From Hofstenia miamia (taxonomy: Eukaryota > Xenacoelomorpha > Acoela), in contig SCFE01000100.1 of NCBI GenBank assembly GCA_004352715.1, positions 1,060,177-1,124,176 of the forward strand: a DNA stretch of 64,000 nt, read 5' to 3'. Positions 11,933 to 22,900 of this stretch are shown one piece after another. The first letter of the stretch is position 1, and the number at the start of each line of letters is the position of its first letter. The notes beneath the pieces were generated by a model, which was given only the letters and a program-made list of their open reading frames with translations, made no database searches and was not told the origin of the DNA. The position numbers and the translations under genes were made by a program.

Positions 11933-12525
11933 CCGGGTGTTCCAAAAGTTTTAGTACAGAAATAAAAAAAAATGTTACAATAGATAACATATGATTCATG
12001 TTCTTGAAATACAAAAACATGATTTATGTCCAACGTTAAAAGGAAAGTTAGAAGAAACGTTTAGACAATTATGAAAAGTTCATTGACACAACAATTCATT
12101 TATCGTTTATTCGAAGACCCCACCTTCTGCATCATGACAGAAATGAATCCTCTGCTGGAAATTTCTCATTGAATCGCGATATTGTTTTAGTGGAATAGCA
12201 TGAAAAATTGCTTCAATTACTTGTCTCAAATCGTTCAAGCTTGCAAAACGATTATTGTTTTCAAAAACCAATGACTTGAAGGTGCAGCACGATTATATTT
12301 TTCTGTGAATCTTCTCTGACTTTCAGCTAAGTTTTCAAAAGCAATAGCCCAAGCACAGGAGTTGACTTGTTCTTCAATAGAATACATTTGAAATTGAATG
12401 AATTCAGGCACCTGGTTCGAGAAGCAACTGATATCGATTAGAATCCGCAACGCTGGGTGACCTTTAGACACAATGGAATGAAAATTTCGATTTATTCTTT
12501 GTACTAAAACTTTTGGAACACCCGG
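11933..12525 (-). mobile_element. Deleted mariner-type element (593 bp) nested in the hAT element
   Basis: Perfect 25-bp terminal inverted repeats span 11933-11957 and 12501-12525, beginning CCGGGTGTTCCAAAAGTT. The element is bounded by TA on each side, the target site of the Tc1/mariner group. On the minus strand it keeps only the two ends of a transposase gene, so it is an internal-deletion derivative. The perfect inverted repeats suggest a fairly recent insertion compared with the older relics here. Confidence 0.88.
12108..12387 (-). pseudogene. mariner-group transposase, N- and C-terminal remnants fused by deletion
   Basis: An ATG at 12387 opens MYSIEEQVNSCAWAIAFENL, followed by ESQRRFTEKYNRAAPSSHW. 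This resembles the helix-turn-helix region (DUF4817-like, pattern 'YS.EEQV ... QRRF..K..R.APS') at the N-terminus of one mariner-like transposase group. The frame stops at 12235. Below it, in another frame, LNDLRQVIEAIFHAIPL and QYRDSMRNFQQRIHFC run to a stop at 12108-12110. This matches the usual C-terminal pattern 'L..RI..A...I......R....F..R...C...G'. The whole DDE catalytic core is missing between them, so the element cannot supply its own transposase. Confidence 0.75.
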
Positions 12526-12611
12526 TATATTCATTATTCTGAAGATTTTCACTACAACAATGGAAAAAGCATTGTCAGGGAAATTAAATAGTATACACTT
12601 TTTGACATGCT

Positions 12612-13411
12612 NNNNNNNNNNNNNNNNNNNNNNNNNNNNNNNNNNNNNNNNNNNNNNNNNNNNNNNNNNNNNNNNNNNNNNNNNNNNNNNNNNNNNNNNN
12701 NNNNNNNNNNNNNNNNNNNNNNNNNNNNNNNNNNNNNNNNNNNNNNNNNNNNNNNNNNNNNNNNNNNNNNNNNNNNNNNNNNNNNNNNNNNNNNNNNNNN
12801 NNNNNNNNNNNNNNNNNNNNNNNNNNNNNNNNNNNNNNNNNNNNNNNNNNNNNNNNNNNNNNNNNNNNNNNNNNNNNNNNNNNNNNNNNNNNNNNNNNNN
12901 NNNNNNNNNNNNNNNNNNNNNNNNNNNNNNNNNNNNNNNNNNNNNNNNNNNNNNNNNNNNNNNNNNNNNNNNNNNNNNNNNNNNNNNNNNNNNNNNNNNN
13001 NNNNNNNNNNNNNNNNNNNNNNNNNNNNNNNNNNNNNNNNNNNNNNNNNNNNNNNNNNNNNNNNNNNNNNNNNNNNNNNNNNNNNNNNNNNNNNNNNNNN
13101 NNNNNNNNNNNNNNNNNNNNNNNNNNNNNNNNNNNNNNNNNNNNNNNNNNNNNNNNNNNNNNNNNNNNNNNNNNNNNNNNNNNNNNNNNNNNNNNNNNNN
13201 NNNNNNNNNNNNNNNNNNNNNNNNNNNNNNNNNNNNNNNNNNNNNNNNNNNNNNNNNNNNNNNNNNNNNNNNNNNNNNNNNNNNNNNNNNNNNNNNNNNN
13301 NNNNNNNNNNNNNNNNNNNNNNNNNNNNNNNNNNNNNNNNNNNNNNNNNNNNNNNNNNNNNNNNNNNNNNNNNNNNNNNNNNNNNNNNNNNNNNNNNNNN
13401 NNNNNNNNNNN
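12612..13411. other. Assembly gap, exactly 800 N
   Basis: Lies inside the hAT element. The real element length is therefore uncertain. Confidence 0.95.
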
Positions 13412-14277
13412 AGAAACAGTGTCCAAATTATTTTCACATTTTGCAAAATATAATTTAATAAAAATTTCATTCAAAATTGCTTATTTCTCATGGCTAGTTT
13501 TGCTTTTGGCAAAAATCGGAATGAAAATAATAGATAAGAAATCATAGCATAAGAACCAAGCATAACACATAAAAACTTTTTTAAAAGAAAAACCATCGTT
13601 GTGAGATAACAAACAAAATTACGAGTGCTTTATACTTCTGTTAGCACTAAGAAAAATCTAAGTTAAATGTTGCCAGAAATCGTAATCACTAAAAGCAAAT
13701 TTGGTTCTGCATAGATATGTTATGTATACGCTGTAATCATTGTTTAATATCTTTAGGTTTGACATCACAATACGAGGCATGTAACAGAAAGATAGCAATG
13801 GTGGGAAATAGGGTTAATGTTATGCCTTTAATATAAAAAAGTGAATTCGTTAGTGGAAGCATCATGTATATTTTGGTCATCAAACTGTGTTGTACACATG
13901 CAATAGCCAATACTGTATTAATTTACTGGCAGGACAATAATGATATTCGAATTGGGACTTTATTATGTTTCACCTAGATTTTCATCCATTAATGCTTGTA
14001 AGAACGTTCTTAGTGAACCTAAATAATTGTAAATTATTGGTAATTTTTCTTCTTCTAAAGTATTCAATAGATTAATTGATTTCGAATTATTGTAATAATT
14101 GCAATATAAATTAATTATTGCTTACGCCTGCAGATAGATTTGAAATAATGCTTAATATATATGTACTATGTTATCATATTAGCATACATTTCATGAGGAA
14201 TGGAAGCATCTGTGCTCAGTTGAGGGGGAAACGTTCCCCCAGTTCCCCCCCCCTCTGGGTGCGCCTCTGGAAGAGTG

Positions 14278-15231
14278 GCATATGCTAACGTTGTGAATAA
14301 AAATCATTTTACCAATGTATAATGATCACATTTATTAATTATTTCATTCCTAAAGTATTGTAAACACAACATATGGTTTATTCATTTATTCATTTATTAA
14401 ATGCATAGCACGGGCAGTTTCCTAGTTGTTGTTAACAAACGCAAACATAGTTTAGAAAGATGCACTACTTACAAAAAAATTATTTATGAAAAATTTTTGC
14501 TTTTGTTAACCTCCTAAATATGTAAGACAGTAACACATTGCAGTTTTCCTGTCTGTATATACAAGAATTTCAGATCACTAATTAGAAAGTTTATAATTGT
14601 ACTTAAAAATTAATCTACTTTAAATCATCATCAATAGTTTCAAAATGATCTATTGCAAATATTCCTCTTGGCTTACCTTGACTTAATAAAGAAATAATAT
14701 AATTTATGAATTTTTACTGATAAAATCGCTAAAGAATGTCACTTCATTGACGCATAATCTAATCTTTTTCAATGAATATTTAGGGATAATTAAACGACCA
14801 ATGACCATGCTCATCAATGATTCATAATTTTGTCAATTTTGTGACATAATTCCTTAAATCGAATTCAGTTTTGTCTGGTGCCGCTTTGCTTTTGATGTTT
14901 GCAAATTAAAAAATGAACAAATGGTGCTAAACTTAGGGTCTGCTTCAAGCAATATTTTAATTATAATGTATACATACAATTGCAAAACTAGTTTCTATTT
15001 TTTAAGGTATTTTGCCATAATAATTTTTTGTACCATTATTATGGATACTAGCTTTGCGATAGTTTCCTAAAACTGACTGAGCTAGCAACGGTCTTAACAC
15101 TTTTTAAATATGCTGAGTTTTACCAGAAATTGAATTGAATTAGTGTCACTATTGATTTCAAGTGAGTACTGGTAAACGTGTTTTATTTAAAGTCAATTCC
15201 AGTATTGATTTAATTTGTCAAATATAACTTT
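14278..15231. other. No gene seen
   Basis: AT-rich non-coding sequence between the hAT element and the candidate first exon of the doublecortin gene. It may include the promoter, but I see no recognisable core element. Confidence 0.5.
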
Positions 15232-15247
15232 ATGGAATTATGTTTAG

Positions 15248-15358
15248 CATTCGGCTACCACTTCATGGGAGAAGTTCAACACATCAGCAGCAACTTCGCC
15301 GTTATCAATACATCTACACAAGAAACCGTAGTTCTTCCTTTAAAAGTCGATTCCGACG
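15248..15358 (+). CDS. Candidate upstream coding exon of the doublecortin gene
   Basis: An open segment with coding-like composition. It reads FGYHFMGEVQHISS, then NFAVINTSTQETVV and LPLKVDSD, from a TTTAG acceptor at 15247 to an ACG|GTATGC donor at 15358. It is 111 nt long and enters and leaves in phase 1. The next exon (from an ATTTAG acceptor at 16816) is also entered in phase 1 and stays open to the ATG at 16852, so joining gives ...VDSD-E-LSNSNNVQHSE-MTAVDP with no stop. If transcription starts inside, translation could begin at ATG 15232 (410-aa protein) or ATG 15265 (399 aa). I recognise no domain in this piece. It could also belong to a different gene. Confidence 0.5.
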
Positions 15359-15479
15359 GTATGCTCAACTTTATTTTCTATTTTCTATTCTAATAGATAA
15401 GCGTCACATTTTTTATTATATTTCTATCAGACATGGGATAATTATTTAATAAATGCTACCGAGAATAAGCATATTTCCA

Positions 15480-16665
15480 GCACATGAGTCGGGCAGGTTT
15501 TGGTAGGGCCGGCCTGGCCTTGGCGGAAAAATTGCAAAGAATGGGCCGAAACAATTGTTCTAGATTTAAAATATAATTGACTATTATGCAACAGTGCATA
15601 CAAGTCAAAGTAGATGCAGTGAATTTGCATTTCGAAATTTTTCAATAGCATCATGTACTCTTCTAAATTTAAGCGTAGAATCTTCAATTTCAGTTTGTAG
15701 ATATTATTAGAAGTTTCTAACATACCAAATTTTGGTGCAGCAAATTTAAAAACTGGAAAAAAATTATTTGAGAATCATTATAACAAGGGGCCAAATAGGC
15801 ATTAATTTAAATGTTCGGAGACGGGCCAGGGCGGGTCCCGCTGTGATTGAATTTTAGGCCATTTCTATTTCTGGTCCAGCATCATTCGACGTATTGTTTT
15901 TTAATATTACAAAATGAATATTCATATCTTAAAATTGCTCTATTTTTATTATTTCCTCTGTACAAATCATTTATTGCTAGTGGAGCTGGAAGCTTTCCTG
16001 CCCGGTCCGGGTTCGCCAAGCCGAGCTGGGTCATCACTGTTGTACTTATTGATCTGATAAATATCTAAGGCAATTTCAATAAAATTGAGGTCATCTTAAA
16101 ATATATACCTAGTGGAAATTGAAGGCAACTAAATGATTCTAAAGACATTCAGCATGCCCCATGTTTAATTCATTATTTCAAAATTTATGCTTTTACTAGC
16201 CCAAGAACCCAACCTGTAAATTTAAACATAAAGTGTTTCTGCAAATATATCTGAGATAGATCATGCATTTTGAGTATCAGCTATCCCTATGCTCAAATGC
16301 GATACTTGAGTATCAAGTATTTGGTCAATACCCTTATACCAGCCATGGAATAATATTGAAAGCGCACTCAGAATAAAAAGTGACCGAGGGTACCCGATTA
16401 AACCTGACTCGATTTCGGGTTTCGAGTCGTGTTGGGTATCAATTTGTGTGGTCAGTGAAGGGTCGGGTACAAAGCTTAGATTGATTATTCAGCAAGTTAG
16501 AGAAGTTAATTACTATTTGATTTGAAAAAAAACCAAAACGTTAAGAAATACCAATGAATTGCTGTTTATACTATCAGAAAATGATTGATGTTACCGATGA
16601 ATTGATTAGAGAAAGATCCATAACGTTAAATATTTCGAATCAAAGTAAACTTTTCGGGTCGAGCT
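15480..16665. repeat. Degenerate CGGGT/GGCCGG-type arrays in the first intron
   Basis: Patches at about 15485-15545, 15815-15845, 15980-16035, 16388-16465 and 16650-16665 contain diverged copies of GGGTCGGGT, GGGCCGG and TCGGGTTTCG. All are inside or next to the putative 15359-16816 intron, and none shows coding signs. Confidence 0.5.
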
Positions 16666-16816
16666 CGTGAAGTAAATGTTCCAAGCGAATAGGTTCTGGT
16701 CCCTGCTTAACTCACATTGTCACTCTCTAACTCGTAGATAATTTTTCTGTGGTACTAGAATATTTTTGTTGTCTATGGGTAATGGAGTTGTATAATTGCA
16801 CATTGATTTTATTTAG

Positions 16817-16968
16817 AATTATCGAATTCAAACAACGTTCAACATTCAGAAATGACTGCAGTAGACCCATGTGATCACAATGCCCTCAGCCAACTTCCCG
16901 CCAATGAGCTTATTGACATGGTGCTAGAGGACAAATCGTCAGAACACTTCGAACCAATCAAAACCAAA
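16817..16968 (+). CDS. DCX: Doublecortin exon with supported ATG (coding 16852-16968)
   Basis: The acceptor is ATTTAG at 16811-16816 and the donor is CCAAA|GTGAGA. From ATG 16852 it encodes 39 residues starting MTAVDPCDHNALSQLPANEL, the N-terminal extension before DCX domain 1, and ends in phase 0. The 35 nt before the ATG stay open in frame. They are either 5' untranslated sequence or coding sequence continued from the 15248-15358 exon. Confidence 0.75.
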
Positions 16969-19900
16969 GTGAGATATTTAAAAATACTAATGCTGTTTCA
17001 TTATACGATTTATAATGTACACATTATGTAAGCTTTTGGTATTTTAGAGTTCGCATGTTCGCAGTGCTAGTCCTGGTCAAGGTATTTATAATCGAACATC
17101 CCTTCAGCAAATGCAAGATGACAGAAAAGCTAAACGAGTCCGAATTTATAGAAATGGTGATAAATTCCATCCTGGAGCATTAATTGCCCTTTCACAGGTT
17201 GAAGCAGAATTTCAATATATGTTTCTAATATACAATGCATGTTTAGGGGAAATACAAGAACCTAGATGCATTAATGGCCGACTTAACCCGAATGCTAACT
17301 GGAGGCGGTATTCTACCTCAAGGAGTGCGAACTATCTATACACTAGCAGGTGACGCCATTAACCATTTGGATGAATTGCAAGATGCTAATAGTTACATCG
17401 CTGCTTCGAACGAACCCTTTAAGGTAAAACAATAATGTATCCTCTTCCTTTTGAAGAGCTTGCGGTTACAAAATGTAGCTACAAAATTTTTTAGCATAAA
17501 AGACCGGCTTAGTTTCACACTAGCAAGCACAGGATATAGTTTTTCATCAACTAAGGTATCAACCCCTAAATAAAATCACAAAAGCCCAAGAAAAGGTCTA
17601 TTTCTCTCGCATCTTTCGCATTCATGCAGTAAAGCTTAAGAAAAAACTGTTAGTTTGTTAGGAGGTTATGTAAGTGAACTAGATCTATTGCATTGCGAGT
17701 GTGTTTTCAATATGTTCTTACCAGCACCACTAAAAATCAAAGTTCGGTCTAAGGCAACTAATCTAAAGGTTTTCTCAAGAAAACAAACCTAAACTTGAAA
17801 CTAGAATTTTCAATTTCAACTTCACCTGATGTATTGAAGTGTTGATAAAATAGGTTTTGAAGCAGACCACTATAAATGTTAGCAGCGCTTGCAGCCATTA
17901 CGTCGACAAAGCCTTAATACTTACATAATTTACGTTAAACTGATTGAAATGATATGCCCTTTATTGCATTTTGCAATTAGCCTTCAAAGAATTCTCTTGT
18001 CTCAGACTGAAAGATTCTAATTTTGGTCGGTATTGCATAACTATATAATATTTTCTTTCCACAATGCCATGGTTTCTGGAACTATGTCGAAGTGTCAAAA
18101 TATTTTATGTGTAAAATATTCAAGGTGCATCTCACGAGGCTGTCAATTATGTTATTATTGAATAATGAAAGAAGTGTCGAGTGACAAGTGAGAACTGGGA
18201 ATGCTATGAATTCTCTCTAAATATTTATTCTTATTTTCTACCATATTCTCTATAGTTCTTCGCATTATATATAAAGGAACTTTTTACTGCGTCAGTCCAA
18301 TATGAGAATTTTCTAATGATTAATTATATTCGATTATTCTCTTATAATTTATATCTGCAGTCAATTTTTGGTATTAACTTGTTTATTTACAAAAATACGT
18401 TAATTTTTGAATTATCAAACTCTAATAATAATCTAAGTAATGATGCATTTCCAGGATTTTTAATTAGTGCTCATGATTACAAAATATGCATCAAAGTTTT
18501 CAAAAGATAAGTTCCAGTCTCACAACTAGTACATATAATTTGTGACCAAATTCCAAATTGTGAAAAAGTTTTGTTCCATTTTTTCTATGTTTAGCTCAAA
18601 AAATTTAACAGTTTGTGATTTTATGACGTGCATGTAACAATTAGAACAGAGGGGACAGGCACGGTTTTAGAGGAGAGGCACTGAAGGGGACAGTGCCCCT
18701 TGTTAGAGGTTTTTTCAGTTTTTGCTAGAGTGTCTCTTCTATGCATTTCAAATATTTATGATGTCGATGCTCACAAGAAGACTTTCATCCGAATATTTAA
18801 GGTGAGCGATGCATAAAATATTCTAATTAAAAGTTTAGGGGGTTCATTTATAATATAATTTTCTTTTGGATTTAGTTTTTTGAAATTACAATTTAAATTT
18901 AACTTTCCCTCTGTGTAAAATTCCTAAAGTCGTGAAGGCATAAAATGTAAACAGGATTTCCTAATGGGGTTGGGGGTGGGGGAAGGGGGGGTTGAGTAAT
19001 CTCAGTTTTGATCAACTTAAAGCAGCAAAAAATCAAAATTTTCAAAATATTGAGAAATTGACGTTTAAAATGCATCTCATCACCTTATTTTGAATATTTT
19101 TCTAAATTTTCTAGAAAAGGAATTTTGATTTAATCAATCAAATCAATGTTGAATACCTGACGGGGTAAAATTCCACTATGTCCCCTTGTGTACACCACTG
19201 AACCCGGATATAATCGATGACTTGTCAATTTCTCCATATTGATTTCATATTTCTATTCCTTTTATTTTTCCAACAAATTAGTGAATGTAGGGAAAACAAC
19301 TCAGGCATGAACCTGTTATCATATCAGTGGCAATATTTAAACAATATATATAAAAGACTTTGCAAATTCATTAGTCATAATTGTTTGCTTTGTTATTATG
19401 GGAATGTTATAACGAAGTTCTCCTTATATTCCTCTGCAAATTGGAGCGCCAGACATCCAATTTATCCCATTTTCTATTTACCTATGTGAACAATGACTCA
19501 TCCATCGTCTGCACGATAAGATGGCAGAAGTTACCGAAATTAAAGCAATAAAAATAACATTTCTTTTCCAGTATAACCACATGAAGAGTACTCGTATCAT
19601 TGTTTACATATACTGCAGGAACCTTCTGAATCCAAACGGTTGTAATAATCATGCTTTTGTTAAATTGAAGATTTTAATAATCTGCTAAAGTTTATACAAC
19701 TAAGCTAAGTTTTTACACCGTGCAATTAAAAATCATTTTTTAAAAAAAAAAGATAGTGAGTCAGTAAATACTTCGGAGTAGGGAGATGGGATAAGATGGT
19801 ATATGGGGCAACAATATACAAGATTTCTGTTGAATGGAAGCCCTCTAGAAATTTGATATGTTTGATTTAGCATTATTATACATGTGAACCACATTTTGGA

Positions 19901-22900
19901 CATTAGGAAGTTTTACTTTTTGCTTGAATTTTGCATATAAGTACTTTAAAATATTTTCTAATGAATAATCAATTTGATATCAAAATGCAATGTTAAAGTT
20001 TGTATGCATTATGCATGAATTGATTCTAGATGCCCACATTGAGTAAGTTGATACAGCAAAAATGGGGCAAATCAATACAGTTTATTTATATGTCCTACAA
20101 AATTACCCGTATAACTCTTGTTATACTATTATTTATTATTAGTTTATTTATATAAATGTATTAATTAATTAATAACAATTTAGTAATTGCTACTCATCCA
20201 ATGATCTTTCTGATATTTACATTTTTTGTATATTCAGTATGGTAATATCTCTTGTCATTCGACTTCTTTGCCCAATGATATTACAAGAGCACCTAATTCG
20301 AACCAGTGAAATATTTTTCTTTAAATTAGTTACAGTAAAAAAGATTGTACTTATCGCCAGATCAATTCAATTTTAACCAAACAAGCGGGTCAATTTTGAC
20401 ATAAACTTTCTTTGATTTTGACGTTTTAATGGCCTAGCGAAAAACAACATAATATATAACTACATTAATTTATATCTCTGATTGTCAAAGATTACATTGA
20501 AATGCAAAAAATTGCAATATATTTGGAAAAATGTTCTGTCCTTGCGCAAGATTTTCGTGAGAATAAAGAAACTGCGTTTAACTGTACATGCCGTTGGTAT
20601 ACATGTAGGTATACTCTGATTGATGCAATGCTTCGTTGTTCTAGAAGAAACATAAATTTTGAAGTTATTGAAAATTTTTCTTAGTTTGCCCTATTTTTGC
20701 CATATTAATCTTAATAACGTTTGGCTTACCTAGTTATGAGTACTGATGTCCGACCCTTTGTCGGAGGTTAGCTGTAGCCAAGGCTAAGTGGCTACGGCAA
20801 AAGTCAGGAAATTCGGTTAAAACCTGATTTATGCCTTACATTTTGTGTGTGCTGCTACGGGTAAAATTTTAGTATTGGATAACGACTAAGAAATATTGGA
20901 CAAAATCGGACACTGCTACCCCAATATTCCTTATCCGCACATCTTTGATTGTGTCACACTTCCACTAAGAAATAAAATTGTTCATTTTGAGAAGAAATAT
21001 CAATGATGCCAGAGGACGTTTACTACTGCGTTTTTAAAACTAAGAGGAACCTTAGATGACATTAAACTTAGAACTTTTTGAATTAAAAGAGCAATATATG
21101 TTGTACATCCAGAAGCCTCAATTTTATTTCGATTATTTGTCGGTCCAGCGTAAATTTCATAGAAATGGAAGTCTCATCGCCAATGAAAACCTGTTAGTCA
21201 TGGCTGGTCTCAATATTGTCAGTTAGTAACAGNNNNNNNNNNNNNNNNNNNNNNNNNNNNNNNNNNNNNNNNNNNNNNNNNNNNNNNNNNNNNNNNNNNN
21301 NNNNNNNNNNNNNNNNNNNNNNNNNNNNNNNNNNNNNNCCCCCCCCCCCCTCCCCAATAATGTTGGGATGACAGAATTTTAATTATCATCGGGTTTTTCC
21401 ATAATGTGTTTGCGGAGAATTGATACAATTAGAGTAATGATTTCAACTTATTTCAGAACTTGAAAAATTTTGTTTCCTCTTCCTTCTTGATGATAATCAT
21501 GATGACCTCATAGGAAAATACTTACCATTCGGACAAATATATATCACAGTACTGATTTAGCTAACTTAAATTTCAAGAATCAATATGTTCATTTTATATT
21601 AGCTTAACAATTCTCTCTATTGTATTAAGTGTAGAGGACGTTCAACTGAAAATATATTCACTATCCCTATAAGTGAAGCATAAGAAATGTCTAGACCACA
21701 ATTATTTTAAATGTGCATTTGTGTAATACTTGTTTATTATATTATTTCATGTCACTGTATTATGCATGTAGGCTTCCATACTTTATGCCTAGAGTCATAG
21801 TATTCCATTAATGGAAACAATGTCAGGAATTTTTTGAATAGTTGAGGAAATCCTGAATTGTTTTGATTTGGTACACAGAAAATAACCTTTCACTTTCAGG
21901 TTTGTAACTAGACTTAGCTCATGCAACTTTTCGAAAGTAGAACAGAATAAAAATTATTCTCAAGTCACATTCTTGTGCTATCTTTTCGAATCGGTTCGGG
22001 TTTTGAAAAACCAATCTTTAGGTGGATCAATTAACAATTTTATTTTAAGGAAATGGATTACGAAAGTAATCGGGCACAGCAATGGTGTGCTTCACCCTCT
22101 CACAAAAAGTCACAGCCTGTTCTTGCCCCTCTCGGCGTACTTCATGATGCGGCATCCCTCACCGCAGAAGAAAACCGGGAATTCGTAAAACCGCGTTTGG
22201 TAACGATCTTCAGAAATGGAGCAAAGCCCAGGAAGGCTGTACGAATGCTATTAAATAAAAAAACTGCATTCTCTTACGACCAAGTCCTTCGTGATATCAC
22301 AGACGCTGTGAAATTGGATTCCGGCGCCGTTCATAAAGTCTACACCGTCACAGGAACACTTGTAAGCATCTTCACGTAGTAAAACATTAACTTCTTGTCA
22401 AGTTATACAAAAAAACGAAGTCTCTTGAAAATTAAGTCAAGTTTCATAAAATTCAATTTAACAAATATTTTCACATTAAATATAAAATATTAACATTTTC
22501 AACTCTATTTCCACTAGGAATTTTTCAAAATTTGTGCTGCATCAACAAAAATGTTTAAACGCCTATAACTTACGAACTAACGAAGATATTTAAAATCTAA
22601 AAACACCACAAAATAGAGAATTGTCTCCTCTTTTTTTCGATTAAAATTTGTCCCGTTCTGGACGAGACGCACACAGATTATCTTGAGAAAACAAAGTACT
22701 TCAAACTATTTATTGTTCCCATGTGCATTAGGCCGCGTCAATATCTGAACACTAGGTATGGGAATAATTTTTTTTACAAAAATCGGATTTCTCATTGAAA
22801 AAATTCGTATTTGCATGTAATTCAGGCATAAGCACATGTTTTAGCACATATCTTCATCATTGCATCAGCGGGCTTAACCCCATAGATGTGTTTCGGAAAA

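Larger units (their letters stand above)
11840..14269. mobile_element. hAT-type element with 8-bp target duplication
   Basis: The left end CAGGGGCGCACCCAG (11840-11854) and the right end, read inward, CAGAGGCGCACCCAG (14255-14269) match at 14 of 15 bases. The element is flanked by the identical 8-mer GAAGAGTG at 11832-11839 and 14270-14277, the target-duplication length typical of hAT. Subterminal G-rich tracts are present at both ends. I see no transposase in the visible interior, so it is probably non-autonomous, although 800 bp are hidden in a gap. A mariner-type element is nested at 11933-12525. Confidence 0.85.
17424..22049 (+). other. Doublecortin intron, 4.6 kb
   Basis: No supported gene inside. 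It holds a hAT-type end (to 19200), a patch of GGGGCAA/GGGATAAGATGG sequence near 19785-20080 that may be another decayed transposon, and a 106-N gap beside a poly-C tract. Confidence 0.7.

Noticed and set aside
22053-22379. The full open frame running past the doublecortin exon to 22379 as an independent gene.
   Set aside because: Homology ends exactly at the GT of ACACTT|GTAAGC and resumes at 24654, so the extra residues are intron read-through.
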